DNA from: ZC4RG36 sp964652205
GTDB taxonomy: Bacteria > Chloroflexota > Anaerolineae > Aggregatilineales > Phototrophicaceae
Direction: 5' to 3'
Assembly (NCBI GenBank): GCA_964652205.1
Contig: CAZZAO010000029.1
Span: 1 to 47,165, forward strand
Length of the DNA: 47,165 bases
This document shows, piece after piece, positions 31,484 to 40,907 of this stretch. How positions within the stretch are numbered: the stretch's first letter is position 1; every line of letters starts with the position of its first letter. The translations under genes were made by a program, and so were the position numbers. The notes beneath the pieces are model-generated. The model was not told where the DNA came from. It saw only the letters and a program-made list of their open reading frames with translations, and did not search any database.

Positions 31484-32986
31484 TCATTCGTCGGAGTTGA
31501 GCCAGCCTTTCGCCCGTTCGACGGCGCGTTTCCACCCGGCATAGAGTGATTCGCGCTGATCGGCGGACATGCGCGGCTCGAAGCGGCGCTCGACGCTCCA
31601 CTGGGTGCTAATGGCCGCCTGCGACTTAAAAAAGTCGGTCGATAACCCGGCCAGATAGGCCGCGCCGAGGGCGGTCGTCTCGGTGACGGCGGGGCGCTCG
31701 ACCGGCACGCCGAGGATGTCGGCCTGAAACTGCATCAGGAAATCGTTACGCACCATGCCGCCATCGACGCGCAGCGTCTTGAGGCGGATGCCGCTGTCAG
31801 CGCGCATGGCATCGACCACGTCGCGCGTCTGATAGGCGACACTTTCGAGCGTTGCGCGGACGATGTGCGCCCGACCGCTGCCGCGCGTCAGCCCGACCAT
31901 CGTCCCGCGCGCATACGAGTCCCAGTAGGGCGCGCCGAGGCCGACGAAGGCCGGGACGAGATAGACGCCCGCCGTATCCCTGACCGAATGCGCGAGCGCG
32001 TCGGTTTCGGCGGCGTCGGCGATCAGCTTCAGCTCGTCGCGCAGCCACTGGACAGCCGCCCCCGCAATAAACACGCTGCCCTCAAGCGCGTACTGAATTG
32101 CGCCGCCGTCGAGCTGCCACGCGACCGTGGTCAGCAGATTATGCTGCGATTCGACCGCTTTATCGCCGGTGTTCATCAGCATGAAGCAACCGGTTCCGTA
32201 GGTGTTTTTCGCCATGCCCGCGTCGAAGCAGACCTGGCCGAAGGTGGCCGCTTCCTGATCGCCCGCGATGCCGCCGATCAGCACCGGGCCGCCAAAGATT
32301 GAGCTGTCGGTTTCGCCGTAGACGTGGCTGCTCGGCATGACCTGCGGCAGCAGCGACCGGGGGATGTTGAGCCGCTTCAGAATCGTGTCCGACCAGTCGC
32401 CTTTGTGGATGTCGAACAGCAGCGTCCGGCTGGCGTTACTGACGTCGGTGATGTGCAGCCGCCCGCCGGTCAGCTTCCAGATCAGGTAGCTATCGACCGT
32501 GCCGAAGGCCAGCGCGCCCGCCTCGGCGCGTTCGCGCGCGCCGGGGACGTTGTCGAGCAGCCAGGCGACTTTCGTGCCGGAAAAATAAGCGTCGGTGACG
32601 AGGCCGGTTTTCGCGCGGATGATTTTGTCGAAGCCTTCGCGCCTGAGCAGGTCGCAGAGCGGCGCGGTGCGCCGATCCTGCCAGACGATGGCGTTATGGA
32701 TCGGCTCGCCGGTCGAGCGCTCCCAGATCAGCGTTGTCTCGCGCTGGTTGGTGATGCCGATTCCGGCCAGATCGCCCGCTTTGATGTCCTGCGCTTCCAG
32801 CACCCGCCGCGCCACCTGAAGCTGCGACGACCAGATATCGTCCGGGACGTGCTCGACCCAGCCGGGCTGCGGGTACTGCTGCGGGTATTCCTGCTGCGCC
32901 GCAGCGATCAGGTTGCCGTCGCGGTCGAACAGGATCGCGCGGGACGACGTGGTGCCTTGATCGAGCGCGAGAACGTAATCCGGCAT
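31484..32986 (-). CDS. glpK: Glycerol kinase
   Basis: 500 residues, normal for GlpK, which phosphorylates glycerol with ATP in the cytoplasm. The FGGY signatures are clear: YVLALDQGTTSSRAILFD at the start, GITNQRETTLIWERSTGEPIHNAIVWQDRRT near 80-110, IGGIAGDQEAATFGQVCFDAGMAKNTYGTGCFML near 240-275 (the second family signature), AYWDSYARGTMVGLTRG-like ATP region and LRVDGGMVRNDFLMQFQADILGVPVERP near 405. The start at 32986 matches homologues (MPDYVLALDQGT); an in-frame ATG at 33001 adds five residues. No glycerol facilitator gene is adjacent. Its product feeds the GlpAB fusion enzyme encoded 14 kb away on the same strand. Confidence 0.95.
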   Translation of the reverse strand: MPDYVLALDQGTTSSRAILFDRDGNLIAAAQQEYPQQYPQPGWVEHVPDDIWSSQLQVARRVLEAQDIKAGDLAGIGITNQRETTLIWERSTGEPIHNAIVWQDRRTAPLCDLLRREGFDKIIRAKTGLVTDAYFSGTKVAWLLDNVPGARERAEAGALAFGTVDSYLIWKLTGGRLHITDVSNASRTLLFDIHKGDWSDTILKRLNIPRSLLPQVMPSSHVYGETDSSIFGGPVLIGGIAGDQEAATFGQVCFDAGMAKNTYGTGCFMLMNTGDKAVESQHNLLTTVAWQLDGGAIQYALEGSVFIAGAAVQWLRDELKLIADAAETDALAHSVRDTAGVYLVPAFVGLGAPYWDSYARGTMVGLTRGSGRAHIVRATLESVAYQTRDVVDAMRADSGIRLKTLRVDGGMVRNDFLMQFQADILGVPVERPAVTETTALGAAYLAGLSTDFFKSQAAISTQWSVERRFEPRMSADQRESLYAGWKRAVERAKGWLNSDE

Positions 32987-33342
32987 GGCGTATGTCCTCA
33001 AACAGTGATGTACTGGGTATTACGGCAAGCATACGGGGAGAATGACCAAAAACGCAAATGGAACAGTCCGTCGCGGACCTCTTTTGAAGATCGAGAGGTA
33101 TGACCAGCACGGAGCCAGTGAACCCGGTTATGTCACATAGAAGAAACCTTAGCGTCTGGCACAAATTATGTTAGAAAGGCCAAATACCCGGCGGAATTGT
33201 GGCAATAAAGGGTACAATTGCAGAACATCAAGCCGTTGACGGTGGATTACCTCAATGGGTTTTGCAGAACCGGATATCGATTTGCCTATGCTGAACCAGC
33301 ATTTTGGATTCCCGTCGATAACCTGTAAGCACCAGGGAAAAA
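32987..33342. other. AT-rich intergenic region before the three-gene cassette
   Basis: No ORF of interest. The composition falls in GC content from about 33130 onward, marking the left edge of an AT-rich segment. It likely carries the GlpK promoter (minus) and the cassette promoter (plus); a TACAAT hexamer lies near 33215. Confidence 0.4.
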
Positions 33343-33612
33343 ATGGCGAACACAAAACTCCGACCGTTGACGCTTCCCGACGGTTCAACGGCCTATGGGC
33401 AGGAAGTAACCTTCAGCGTGACAGATGAACAGTGGAGCAGCTACCAATTGTCTGATGGCAATAGATTGCGGATGAAAAACACCGTCATTAAAGTGTTCCG
33501 AATAGTGGATGAAAATGGGAATGGTTTGTACTCAGGAGAAGGTGAACCCCAGTATTTTGTGAACGCAACAGCATTAATCGTTGCAAGTGAGGATGAAACT
33601 GAAGAGGAATAA
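33343..33612 (+). CDS. Small protein of unknown function, first gene of the AT-rich cassette
   Basis: 89 residues (MANTKLRPLTLPDGSTAYGQEVTFSVTDEQWSSY...). Short alternating beta segments (VTFSVTDEQ, TVIKVFRIVDENG, PQYFVNATALIVAS) and an acidic tail (EDETEEE) are visible. I do not recognise the family. Its stop codon TAA directly precedes the ATG of the next gene, so the two are translationally linked. Base use is much more AT-rich than in GlpK or the sugar genes, suggesting the cassette was acquired. A role as antitoxin or immunity protein is possible but unproven. Confidence 0.6.
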   Translation: MANTKLRPLTLPDGSTAYGQEVTFSVTDEQWSSYQLSDGNRLRMKNTVIKVFRIVDENGNGLYSGEGEPQYFVNATALIVASEDETEEE

Positions 33613-33966
33613 ATGTTCACTGTGATTGCTACCTGGGATGCTGGTGTCTATTTCGTGGGGACTAATTTCGCGCGACCTGTTGTTGAAGTCGATCTCAAAA
33701 AGCGAGACGAAGGAGTTGTTATAAAAGAACCACATGTCTATGGAGTTCAGACGGGAGTCGCCAGTCAGAGTATCAACGAAGTTCAAACAACAGGGATGCA
33801 GTGGATTGAAGCTACCGAGGTGCAATATATCCAGGATTGGACATCGGAATGGAGTGGAGCTGAAATCGCTGAATTACGTCGGCGTTACAAAGATGCCCAG
33901 GATCATCCGCCTACAGCCGAATTTCTGCGCAACGCGCCTGATTTATTAGATCCTGACTTTGGATAA
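33613..33966 (+). CDS. Small protein of unknown function, middle gene of the AT-rich cassette
   Basis: 117 residues (MFTVIATWDAGVYFVGTNFARPVVEVDLKKRDEG...). Beta-rich N-terminal half, then WIEATEVQYIQDWTSEWSGAEIAELRRRYKDAQDHPPTAEFLRNAPDLLD, an amphipathic helical end. No family is recognised. Its ATG follows the stop of the first gene with no gap, and the third gene begins 8 bases after its stop, so the three form one operon. Confidence 0.6.
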   Translation: MFTVIATWDAGVYFVGTNFARPVVEVDLKKRDEGVVIKEPHVYGVQTGVASQSINEVQTTGMQWIEATEVQYIQDWTSEWSGAEIAELRRRYKDAQDHPPTAEFLRNAPDLLDPDFG

Positions 33967-33974
33967 TTCTGGTT

Positions 33975-34364
33975 GTGACAAAGTGGCGTGTAAGGCCAGC
34001 AAATGAAGGCATGATCGATGAAGTCAAACGACTGTTTGCACAGGCGGATGTCAAACTCACTTGTCAGGCACAATTGAAGCTCCTGAGTAACGAAGATCAT
34101 CCTGGGCGTCCCTTAAACCCTATTTTGGATGTTGTCCGTTTAGAGCATCACGCAACGGATTGGTACAGGTTGAAAATTGTAAGGCATAATGTCCGTATTG
34201 TGTTTTCGCTCGCCTATTTGAATGGGAATGAGTTTATTGAGTATCAGTTCCGTGACGTTCCATTTGAGGAAGCTGAGAACTATCTTCTTGTTCAATTTGC
34301 TGATTATCGTTCTGATGAAACCTATATTGAAGTGCGTCGCCGGTGGCAACGATCCCGAAGATAA
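33975..34364 (+). CDS. RelE/ParE-like protein, candidate toxin
   Basis: 129 residues, GTG start. The middle LLSNEDHPGRPLNPILDVVRLEHHATDWYRLKIVRHNVRIVFSL has the RelE/ParE layout: a helix, then 'L...dWYRLKIV..NVRIVFSL', resembling the family's 'yRlRvGdyRviy' beta core. FIEYQFRDV, YLLVQFADY and a very basic C-terminus (EVRRRWQRSRR) follow, fitting an mRNA- or DNA-gyrase-acting toxin. The family assignment is by eye only. The two genes before it are the obvious candidates for an antitoxin, though in a toxin-last, three-gene order that is unusual for RelBE. Confidence 0.5.
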   Translation: MTKWRVRPANEGMIDEVKRLFAQADVKLTCQAQLKLLSNEDHPGRPLNPILDVVRLEHHATDWYRLKIVRHNVRIVFSLAYLNGNEFIEYQFRDVPFEEAENYLLVQFADYRSDETYIEVRRRWQRSRR

Positions 34365-34412
34365 CGACTGAAATAAGGATTTCTTTTCAGCGCACCTGTA
34401 AAATAAATGGAA

Positions 34413-34448
34413 ACGGCGGTGAGGTGGTTTGCGTCGCCTCACCGCCGT
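34413..34448 (-). terminator. Terminator of the second sugar-importer operon
   Basis: ACGGCGGTGAGG (34413-34424) pairs perfectly with CCTCACCGCCGT (34437-34448). On the minus strand it is followed by a T-rich tail (complement of 34395-34412), 14 bases after the binding-protein stop. Confidence 0.85.
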
Positions 34449-34461
34449 CAGAGCGCGGAAT

Positions 34462-35775
34462 TTACGCGATAGCCTTGTTCAGGCCGTCGATGATTTCATC
34501 GACCGCCGCCTCAACCGTCGCGTCGCCGACCAGCACCTTCTGGAAGGCGGGCAGCAGCACGTTGGCTGACCAGTCCGGCAGGCCGACGAAGCTCGGCGGC
34601 AGGTGGCCGATCTTGACCGACTCAATTGCGGCGGTATAGAGCGGGTTGCCGGTGATGCGCGGGTCATTGGTGACGGCGGATGAGGCCGGGAAGTAGCCGG
34701 TCTTTTCCAGCAGCGCAATCGCCGGGTCGGGCTGGCCCCAGAAGCTGATCCATGCCCAGGCGGCATCCATGTGGTCTTCCTTCATGACGCCGTTATACAG
34801 GTAGCTGACGTCGGACAGGTTGCCCACCGGGCCAGTCGGCATGACCGCCGTGCCGAGTTTGTCGCCGAGCGTGGCCTGAAGGTCGGCCAGTGAGCCGGTG
34901 TGATGCCAGATCATCGCCGTCTGTCCGGTCTTGAAGGCTTCCATGATCTGGCGGAAGCTGTCGCCGGGGGCGCTCGGCGGCACGACCTTGTCGGTCGTGA
35001 ACAGGCCGGAATAGAATTTGATCGCCTCGATAGCCTTGTCCCGGTCGATGGACGCCTTGCCGTCGGCGTCGATCAGCGGCGAGCCGAACGCCTGAAGCAG
35101 ATCGACCAGGAAGCCCTGTCCACCGCCGCCGCCGCGCAGCCCGAAGCCATAGCGGTTCTTCGAGGCGTCGGTCAGCTTGATCGCCACCTGGCGGAAATCT
35201 TCCAGCGTCTTCGGCGGCTCGGCGATTCCGGCTTCCTCGAACCAGTCCTTGCGGTAGTACATCCAGTTGACGAAGGTGAAGGCCGGGACGCCGTAAATCT
35301 TGCCGTCGGCGGTCACGCCTGTCCAGGTGCTGTCGGGGAAGGTCGGCTTGAGGTCCCAACTATTGATCCGGTCGGTCAGATCGACCAGCCCATTCATGCC
35401 GATCATGTCGGCGAAGCGATCCTGCGAAATCATCGTCGTGTCGGGACGGCTGTCCGCCGCGACCGCCGCTGTGAACTTCGCCATGAAGTCAGCGTTCGGG
35501 ATGTTCTCCTGCGTCAGCTTGACGTTGGGATAGGCCTGAGCAAACAGCGCCATGATCGCTTCCAGCGCCTCGAACTCCTGATCGCTGGTGAAATGATGCC
35601 AGTAGTTGATATCGCCAGACACCGACGTATTGACCGCCATCGTCGCGGCGGCAGTCGCGTCCTGCGCGAAGGCGGGCAGCGTGCTCAACAGCGCCATCCC
35701 CGCGCTGCTCGCCCCCATAATTTTGAGGAAGTCACGACGGCTCAACCCATTGCGAAACGGATTCTGCGTGTTCAT
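34462..35775 (-). CDS. Sugar ABC transporter substrate-binding protein, Tat-type signal (importer 1)
   Basis: 437 residues. The N-terminus reads MNTQNPFRNGLSRRDFLKIMGASSAG, a twin-arginine export signal with SRRDFLK. The mature protein has the MalE-like (SBP_bac_1) pattern: INYWHHFTSDQEFEALEAIMALFAQAYPNVKLTQENI, DGKIYGVPAFTFVNWMYYRKDWFEEAGI, PPKTLEDFRQVAIKL, FRQIMEAFKTGQTAMIWHHTG and an end region with helices. It captures a carbohydrate and delivers it to the two permeases encoded upstream. The substrate is not predictable from sequence. I chose the ATG at 35775, preceded by AGGAG; a longer in-frame ORF upstream only re-reads the permease. Confidence 0.93.
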   Translation of the reverse strand: MNTQNPFRNGLSRRDFLKIMGASSAGMALLSTLPAFAQDATAAATMAVNTSVSGDINYWHHFTSDQEFEALEAIMALFAQAYPNVKLTQENIPNADFMAKFTAAVAADSRPDTTMISQDRFADMIGMNGLVDLTDRINSWDLKPTFPDSTWTGVTADGKIYGVPAFTFVNWMYYRKDWFEEAGIAEPPKTLEDFRQVAIKLTDASKNRYGFGLRGGGGGQGFLVDLLQAFGSPLIDADGKASIDRDKAIEAIKFYSGLFTTDKVVPPSAPGDSFRQIMEAFKTGQTAMIWHHTGSLADLQATLGDKLGTAVMPTGPVGNLSDVSYLYNGVMKEDHMDAAWAWISFWGQPDPAIALLEKTGYFPASSAVTNDPRITGNPLYTAAIESVKIGHLPPSFVGLPDWSANVLLPAFQKVLVGDATVEAAVDEIIDGLNKAIA

Positions 35776-35828
35776 CACATCGTCTCCTGAAGGTCTTATC
35801 TGGCAAAGGTCACTAGAAAAGGCCGGAG

Positions 35829-36679
<851 letters not shown>

Positions 36680-36683
<4 letters not shown>

Positions 36684-37633
36684 GCTCTGGTTACTCCCGA
36701 CACGCGGACGTAGACGACGGTGAAGGCCATCAGGATCAGGAACATAATGACGGACAGCGCGCCCGCGTAGCCGAAGTTAAAGCTCTGATAGGCGGTCGTG
36801 AAGGCGTAGGACGAGAGCGTTTCGGTGGCGTGGCCGGGGCCGCCGTTGGTCAGGATGATGATGATGTCGGGCGAATTAACCATGCCGATGACGCGCAGGA
36901 TGACGACCGCGACCGTGACCGGCGTCAGCAGCGGCATGGTGACGTGCAGGAACTGCTGCCAGCGGCTCGCGCCATCGACCGCCGCCGCCTCATACAGGTC
37001 GTCGGGGATGCCTTGCAGTCCGGCCAGCAGAATCAGCGCGAAGAACGGGAAGCCCTGCCACAACGCCACGACCAGCAGCGATGGAAACGCCGTGTCCGGG
37101 TTCGAGAACCAGGCGCGGCCTTCGCTCAGGAAGCCGAATTTCATCAGCAGATCGTTGATGACGCCAAGCCGCGAATCAAGCATCAGCGCCCACATATTGC
37201 CCGCCACGACCGATGGCAGCAGCCAGGGGAGCAGCACCAGAATCCGCGCGATCTTCATCCCCGGCAGCGGGCGGTTGAGGCCGAGCGCGGTCACGAGGCC
37301 GAGGATGAACTGACTGCCGACGCCGAAGACGACCCACAGCAGCGTATTGACGAGCGCTTTCTGAAAGACCGGGTCTTTGACCAGCTCGAGATAATGGGCG
37401 AGGCCGACAAAGCCGGTCACGTTGGGCCGGTTGAGCCGAAGCTGCTGAAAGCTGATGAGCACGCCGGAGATGACCGGGTAAATGACAATCGCCGCGACGA
37501 GGATCAGGCTCGGCAGCAGCAGCAGATAGGCCCAATGGCGGCGCTCGGAGAACGCGGCCAGATGCGTCAGCGGGTTGAGCGAGAATTTATACGACGATGA
37601 GGTCGTCTGTGATGAACGATTCGTAATCGCCAA
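36680..37633 (-). CDS. Sugar ABC permease, MalF-like (importer 1)
   Basis: 317 residues. Hydrophobic spans start with WAYLLLLPSLILVAAIVIYPVISGVLISF, and the EAA loop reads GIPDDLYEAAAVDGASRWQQFLHVTMPLLTP, a textbook match. Late in the protein, MVNSPDIIIILTNGGPGHATETLSSYAF is the conserved 'P.....T.GGP...T' segment of MalF-type subunits. The first gene of a three-gene operon (MalF, MalG, binding protein), with no ATPase gene. 127 bases separate it from the SDR gene, so it may be read through from the larger cluster. Confidence 0.93.
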
Positions 37634-37760
37634 GGATCTATTCCACTTTAATTTCCTGATAATTCATTTTGAATCATCATAGTCCAGGAGTCATAGGGCG
37701 TCAAAAAACTGGCCTATAGCCCGGCACGGATGCACCGGGCCAATCGGTTCGCTGGCGCGA

Positions 37761-38525
37761 TCAGCGAGTGAAGACGTTGCCGCGCAGATAGTCCGCTTCA
37801 TCCGAGATCATGAAGGCCAGAATCTTCGCCACGCCCGACGGAACACCATAGTTCTGGCGGGCATATTCCCAGGCGTCGTCAGCCGTCTTGCCTTCCTGCT
37901 CGGCGCGGGTGACGTCAACGCTCAGTTTCATCTGCGTGACGATGTTGCCGGGGCAGATGACGTTGACGCGGATATTGCGTTTCGCCAGATGATTCGCCAG
38001 CGTCATGCCGAGGCCATTCGCGCCGCCCTTGCTCGCGCCGTAGGCCAGCGATGAGCTGGGGCCGGTCACGCCCGCGCCAGACGCGACAATCACCATCACG
38101 CCCTGGCTGGCTTCGAGCAGCGGCGTGGCGAACTTGGCGCACAGAAACACGCCTTTGACGTTGATATCCTGCGTCATCATGAAGTCTTCGAGCAGCAGCT
38201 CTTCGGGCGTCTGCCACGGGCCTTTGAGCACGCCCGCCGCGCAGATCATCGCGTCGAGCCTGCCATGGCGCTGGCGGACGAAGTCGAGCAGCGCCTGCAC
38301 CTGAGCGCTCTCGCGCACGTCGGTCTTGACGAAGTCCGCCGTGCCGCCAGAGTCGCGGATGCCGCTGGCGGTGCTTTCGCCGCCGTCCGCGTTGAAGTCG
38401 CCGATCACGACCGCCGCGCCGCGCTGCGCGCACAGTTGCGCCGTCGCCTGGCCGATGCCCTGCGCGCCGCCGGTGATGAGGACGACTTTGCCACTGAGGT
38501 CGAGCGGGTTTGAAACGTCAGTCAT
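37761..38525 (-). CDS. SDR-family oxidoreductase
   Basis: 254 residues. The classical SDR signs are present: VVLITGGAQGIGQATAQL (TGxxxGIG cofactor loop), an NNAG equivalent reading ICAAGVL, Asn in MTQDINVKGVFLCAKF, the catalytic Ser in VIVASGAGVTG, and YGASKGG (YxxxK). VICPGNIVTQM closes the active site. GDFN at the end of strand 2 (Asp) suggests NAD preference. SDRs of this type oxidise or reduce sugars, sugar acids or alcohols; the position between sugar transporters points to a carbohydrate intermediate. AAGGACAG lies upstream of the ATG at 38525. Confidence 0.92.
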   Translation of the reverse strand: MTDVSNPLDLSGKVVLITGGAQGIGQATAQLCAQRGAAVVIGDFNADGGESTASGIRDSGGTADFVKTDVRESAQVQALLDFVRQRHGRLDAMICAAGVLKGPWQTPEELLLEDFMMTQDINVKGVFLCAKFATPLLEASQGVMVIVASGAGVTGPSSSLAYGASKGGANGLGMTLANHLAKRNIRVNVICPGNIVTQMKLSVDVTRAEQEGKTADDAWEYARQNYGVPSGVAKILAFMISDEADYLRGNVFTR

Positions 38526-38593
38526 GGTAGCTGTCCTTGCCGTTAATGGCATTCAATCGCTGTGAAACCGAGCTGTTGGGATCAGTTCGCCTC

Positions 38594-38636
38594 TTGACCC
38601 CCGGCCTCTCTGCCGCGAGTAGGGAGCGGGGCGAAA
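38594..38636. repeat. Degenerate interspersed repeat
   Basis: TTGACCCCCGGCCTCTCTGCC...GGGAGCGGGGCG is a decayed copy of the CCTCACCCC...GGGGAG element between two operon genes. Confidence 0.5.
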
Positions 38637-38666
38637 CAGGCATCAATCGTGCCAACTCCTGAATGG

Positions 38667-39524
38667 CTAAATCACCCGAATCTGAAGCTGCTCGAGCTTG
38701 CGGCTGACGAAGGCTTTCGCCTGCGGAATCTGCGCTTCCGGCAGATGCTCGATGAAACCGTAGCCGTTCGGCAGCAGCGCCTCGAAGCGCCGGAACAGCG
38801 TATCGAAGTCAAAAAGGCCGTCGCCGGGAATCGTTTCGCTGATGTGGACGACGTGGCGATCCTCGACGTAGACATCCTTGATGTGCGCGGCGGCAATCGA
38901 CGGACTCAACTCGTCGAACAGGTCGTTAAGCAGCGCCGTCGTATCGTAGGCGTCGTCGAGGCTGGCGACAAAATTGACCGGGTCGAGGTTGTACTTAACC
39001 CACGGCGACTGCGCCCGCTCGATAATGCGGCGGACGGCGCTCGCGCTTCGGAGCGTCGAAACGGCGTGACATTCGAGCGCAATCGGCACGCCGACTTCCT
39101 CGGACGCCTGAGTGATTTCGGTCAGGCTGCGGACGAGCCGATCTTCGGTCGCGGGCAGGAAGTTATCCGGGTGCGGCCACCAGACGCCGCGCGGATTGAG
39201 GCTCGTCGGGCGGATGCCAACCATCGTCGCGCCGAGCCGGCTCGCCAGCCGGATGATGTTCTGCGCGGCGCGGACGCCCTCAGCCCGGATGGTTTCATCC
39301 GACGTGATGATCGACGGATACCAGCCCCAGAACTGCTCCAGCCCGATTCCCTGTTCCGCGAGGATCGACTTTGCCCGCTGAATGGTCGCGTCGCTCACGT
39401 CCAGCGGGTCGCCCACCAGATGCATCCCGACGCCGCTGAAGCCTAGCTCCGCGATTTTCCTGACCAGCGGCTGATCGATGTCAGCCAGATTGCCGGGCAT
39501 CATCCCGGTCACGCCTAAGCGCAT
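38667..39524 (-). CDS. Xylose-isomerase-like TIM-barrel protein (sugar isomerase/epimerase family)
   Basis: 285 residues. Beta/alpha order and metal-site residues fit the AP_endonuc_2 family that includes IolE, hydroxypyruvate isomerase and sugar epimerases: MRLGVTGMMP at the first strand, VPIALECHAV (Glu ligand), VKYNLDPVNF (Asp), AAHIKDVYVED (His and Asp) and YGFIEHLPEAQIPQAKAF (Glu). Such enzymes isomerise or epimerise sugars or dehydrate inositol derivatives with a divalent metal. Genomic position next to SDRs and sugar permeases supports a catabolic role, but the substrate is not clear. It begins at the ATG at 39524. Confidence 0.85.
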   Translation of the reverse strand: MRLGVTGMMPGNLADIDQPLVRKIAELGFSGVGMHLVGDPLDVSDATIQRAKSILAEQGIGLEQFWGWYPSIITSDETIRAEGVRAAQNIIRLASRLGATMVGIRPTSLNPRGVWWPHPDNFLPATEDRLVRSLTEITQASEEVGVPIALECHAVSTLRSASAVRRIIERAQSPWVKYNLDPVNFVASLDDAYDTTALLNDLFDELSPSIAAAHIKDVYVEDRHVVHISETIPGDGLFDFDTLFRRFEALLPNGYGFIEHLPEAQIPQAKAFVSRKLEQLQIRVI

Positions 39525-39581
39525 GGATAACTCCGATGCCGTGTGTTCTGAAGCGCAAAAATCAACATGTCCACAGTCTGC

Positions 39582-40000
39582 CCCTCACCCCCGGCCCCTC
39601 TCCCGGAGGGCGAGGGGAGAAAGAGGAGGCGGGGAATTTCGTCGGGGCGCGATGGTTCGCGCTCGCCGACCTCACCCCCGGCCCCTCTCCGCAGGCAGAG
39701 AGGGGAGAAAGATGGGGGCTGCGCTGGTTCGCATCCGCTCCCGCCGACCTCACCCCCGGCCCCTCTCCGCAAGCAGAGAGGGGAGAAAGATGGGGGCTGC
39801 GCTGGTTCGCATCCGCCGACCTCACCCCCGGCCCCTCTCCGCAGGCAGAGAGGGGAGAAAGATGGGGGCCGCGCTGATTCGCATCCGCTCCCCCCTCTCC
39901 GTTGACGGGGACGGAGCGTGCCGAGCGTTCTTTGCTCGGCAGGAGCCGAAGGCCGCGCAGGACAGGGGGAGGGGTCGTCTTTCGTCCGGTCGCTCGCGCT
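39582..40000. repeat. Tandem array of interspersed repeats (about 75-bp units)
   Basis: A degenerate unit (39582-39667) is followed by three near-identical units starting at 39668, 39746 and 39818. Each has CTCACCCCCGGCCCCTCTCC, then AGAGAGGGGAGAAAGATGG and CTGCGCTGGTTCGCATCCGC, at 78-, 72- and about 71-base spacing. After 39888 a different module with TTTGCTCGGCAGGAGCCGA matches the block at 28661-28840. ORFs reading through here on either strand only reflect the repeat. The array interrupts the sugar cluster between the TIM-barrel gene and the second SDR. Confidence 0.85.
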
Positions 40001-40052
40001 GGATGGCGTCCAGCCAGTGACGGCATGAACGGGCAGCGACCGAAAATCCCGC

Positions 40053-40805
40053 TCATACCAGCATCGCTCCGGCGTCGGCGACTACCGCGCTGCCGTTGAT
40101 GGCGCTGCCGTCCTCGCTGCACAGGTAGAGCGCTGTAGCCGCGATCTGAGCGGGCGAAATCAGAATGCCGCGCTCCTGCATCTTTCTGATCGCTTCCTGC
40201 TCCTTGCCGCCGCGTACCTGAATGTCGGTGTGCAGCGCGGGCGTATCGACTGCGCCGGGGCAGATGCAGTTGACTCGAATCCGCTGCGGATGCAGTTCCT
40301 GCGCCATGCTTTGCGTCATGGTGATGAGCGCGGCTTTGGCGGCGCTGTAAGGCAGATTGGGCGTAAAGACGCGGAGCGCCGCCGTCGAACTGATGTTGAG
40401 CACGCAGCCCCTGGCCGCCCTGAGCGCGGGCAGCGCCGCCTGGACGATCAGAAACGGCGCGCGCAGATTGACCGCCATCAGCAAGTCCCATTCGGCGACT
40501 GCAATCGCTTCGATGGGCTTCGGCAGGAAGATCGCCGCGTTGTTGACGACGATATCGAGCCTGCCGGTCAGCGCGCTGGCGGCCCGAACCAGCGCGCTGA
40601 TCTCGTCCGGCTTCGAGACGTCAGCCTGAACGAACTGCGCTTTGAGGCCGTCGGCTTGCAGCCGTCGAGCTTCCTTCTCGCCCTGCTCGGCGTTGCGGTC
40701 GCCGAGGAAGACGGTCGCGCCTTCCTGAGCGAAGCGCTCGGCGATGCCGAGTCCGATTCCGCTGGCCGCGCCCGTGACCAGCGCAATTTTGTTATCGAGT
40801 TTCAT
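40053..40805 (-). CDS. SDR-family oxidoreductase
   Basis: 250 residues. KIALVTGAASGIGLGIAERFAQEG (cofactor loop TGAxxGIG), FLGDRNAEQ (Asp after strand 2, NAD-type), DIVVNNAAIF (NNA), MAVNLRAPFLIV, LNISSTAALRV (catalytic Ser), YSAAKAAL (YxxxK) and VNCICPGAVDTPAL are all present. It is a complete classical SDR. It is separate in sequence from the other SDR of the cluster, so the two probably act on different steps. The ATG at 40805 has GAGGG upstream; an in-frame start at 40823 is less likely. Confidence 0.92.
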   Translation of the reverse strand: MKLDNKIALVTGAASGIGLGIAERFAQEGATVFLGDRNAEQGEKEARRLQADGLKAQFVQADVSKPDEISALVRAASALTGRLDIVVNNAAIFLPKPIEAIAVAEWDLLMAVNLRAPFLIVQAALPALRAARGCVLNISSTAALRVFTPNLPYSAAKAALITMTQSMAQELHPQRIRVNCICPGAVDTPALHTDIQVRGGKEQEAIRKMQERGILISPAQIAATALYLCSEDGSAINGSAVVADAGAMLV

Positions 40806-40826
40806 CAAGCCCTCATCCCTCATCCC

Positions 40827-40870
40827 GCCCTCACCCCCGGCCCCTCTCCCCGCAGGGCGAGGGGAGAAGC
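40827..40870. repeat. Interspersed CCTCACCCCCGGCCCC repeat
   Basis: CGCCCTCACCCCCGGCCCC...GCGAGGGGAG in the 100-bp gap between permease and SDR genes, forming a long imperfect hairpin. Confidence 0.75.
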
Positions 40871-40907
40871 GTCTGCGTAACGAAGCCCTGAAAGCGCTTT
40901 TGAGGCA

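Noticed and set aside
39668..39888. Possible CRISPR array
   Set aside because: The units are almost identical across their whole length with no distinct spacers, and the same sequence is scattered elsewhere in the window.
39478..40020. Reading frames through the tandem repeats (Pro/Arg-rich products)
   Set aside because: They come from repeats of CCTCACCCCCGGCCCC in several frames and strands; no start site or domain supports them.
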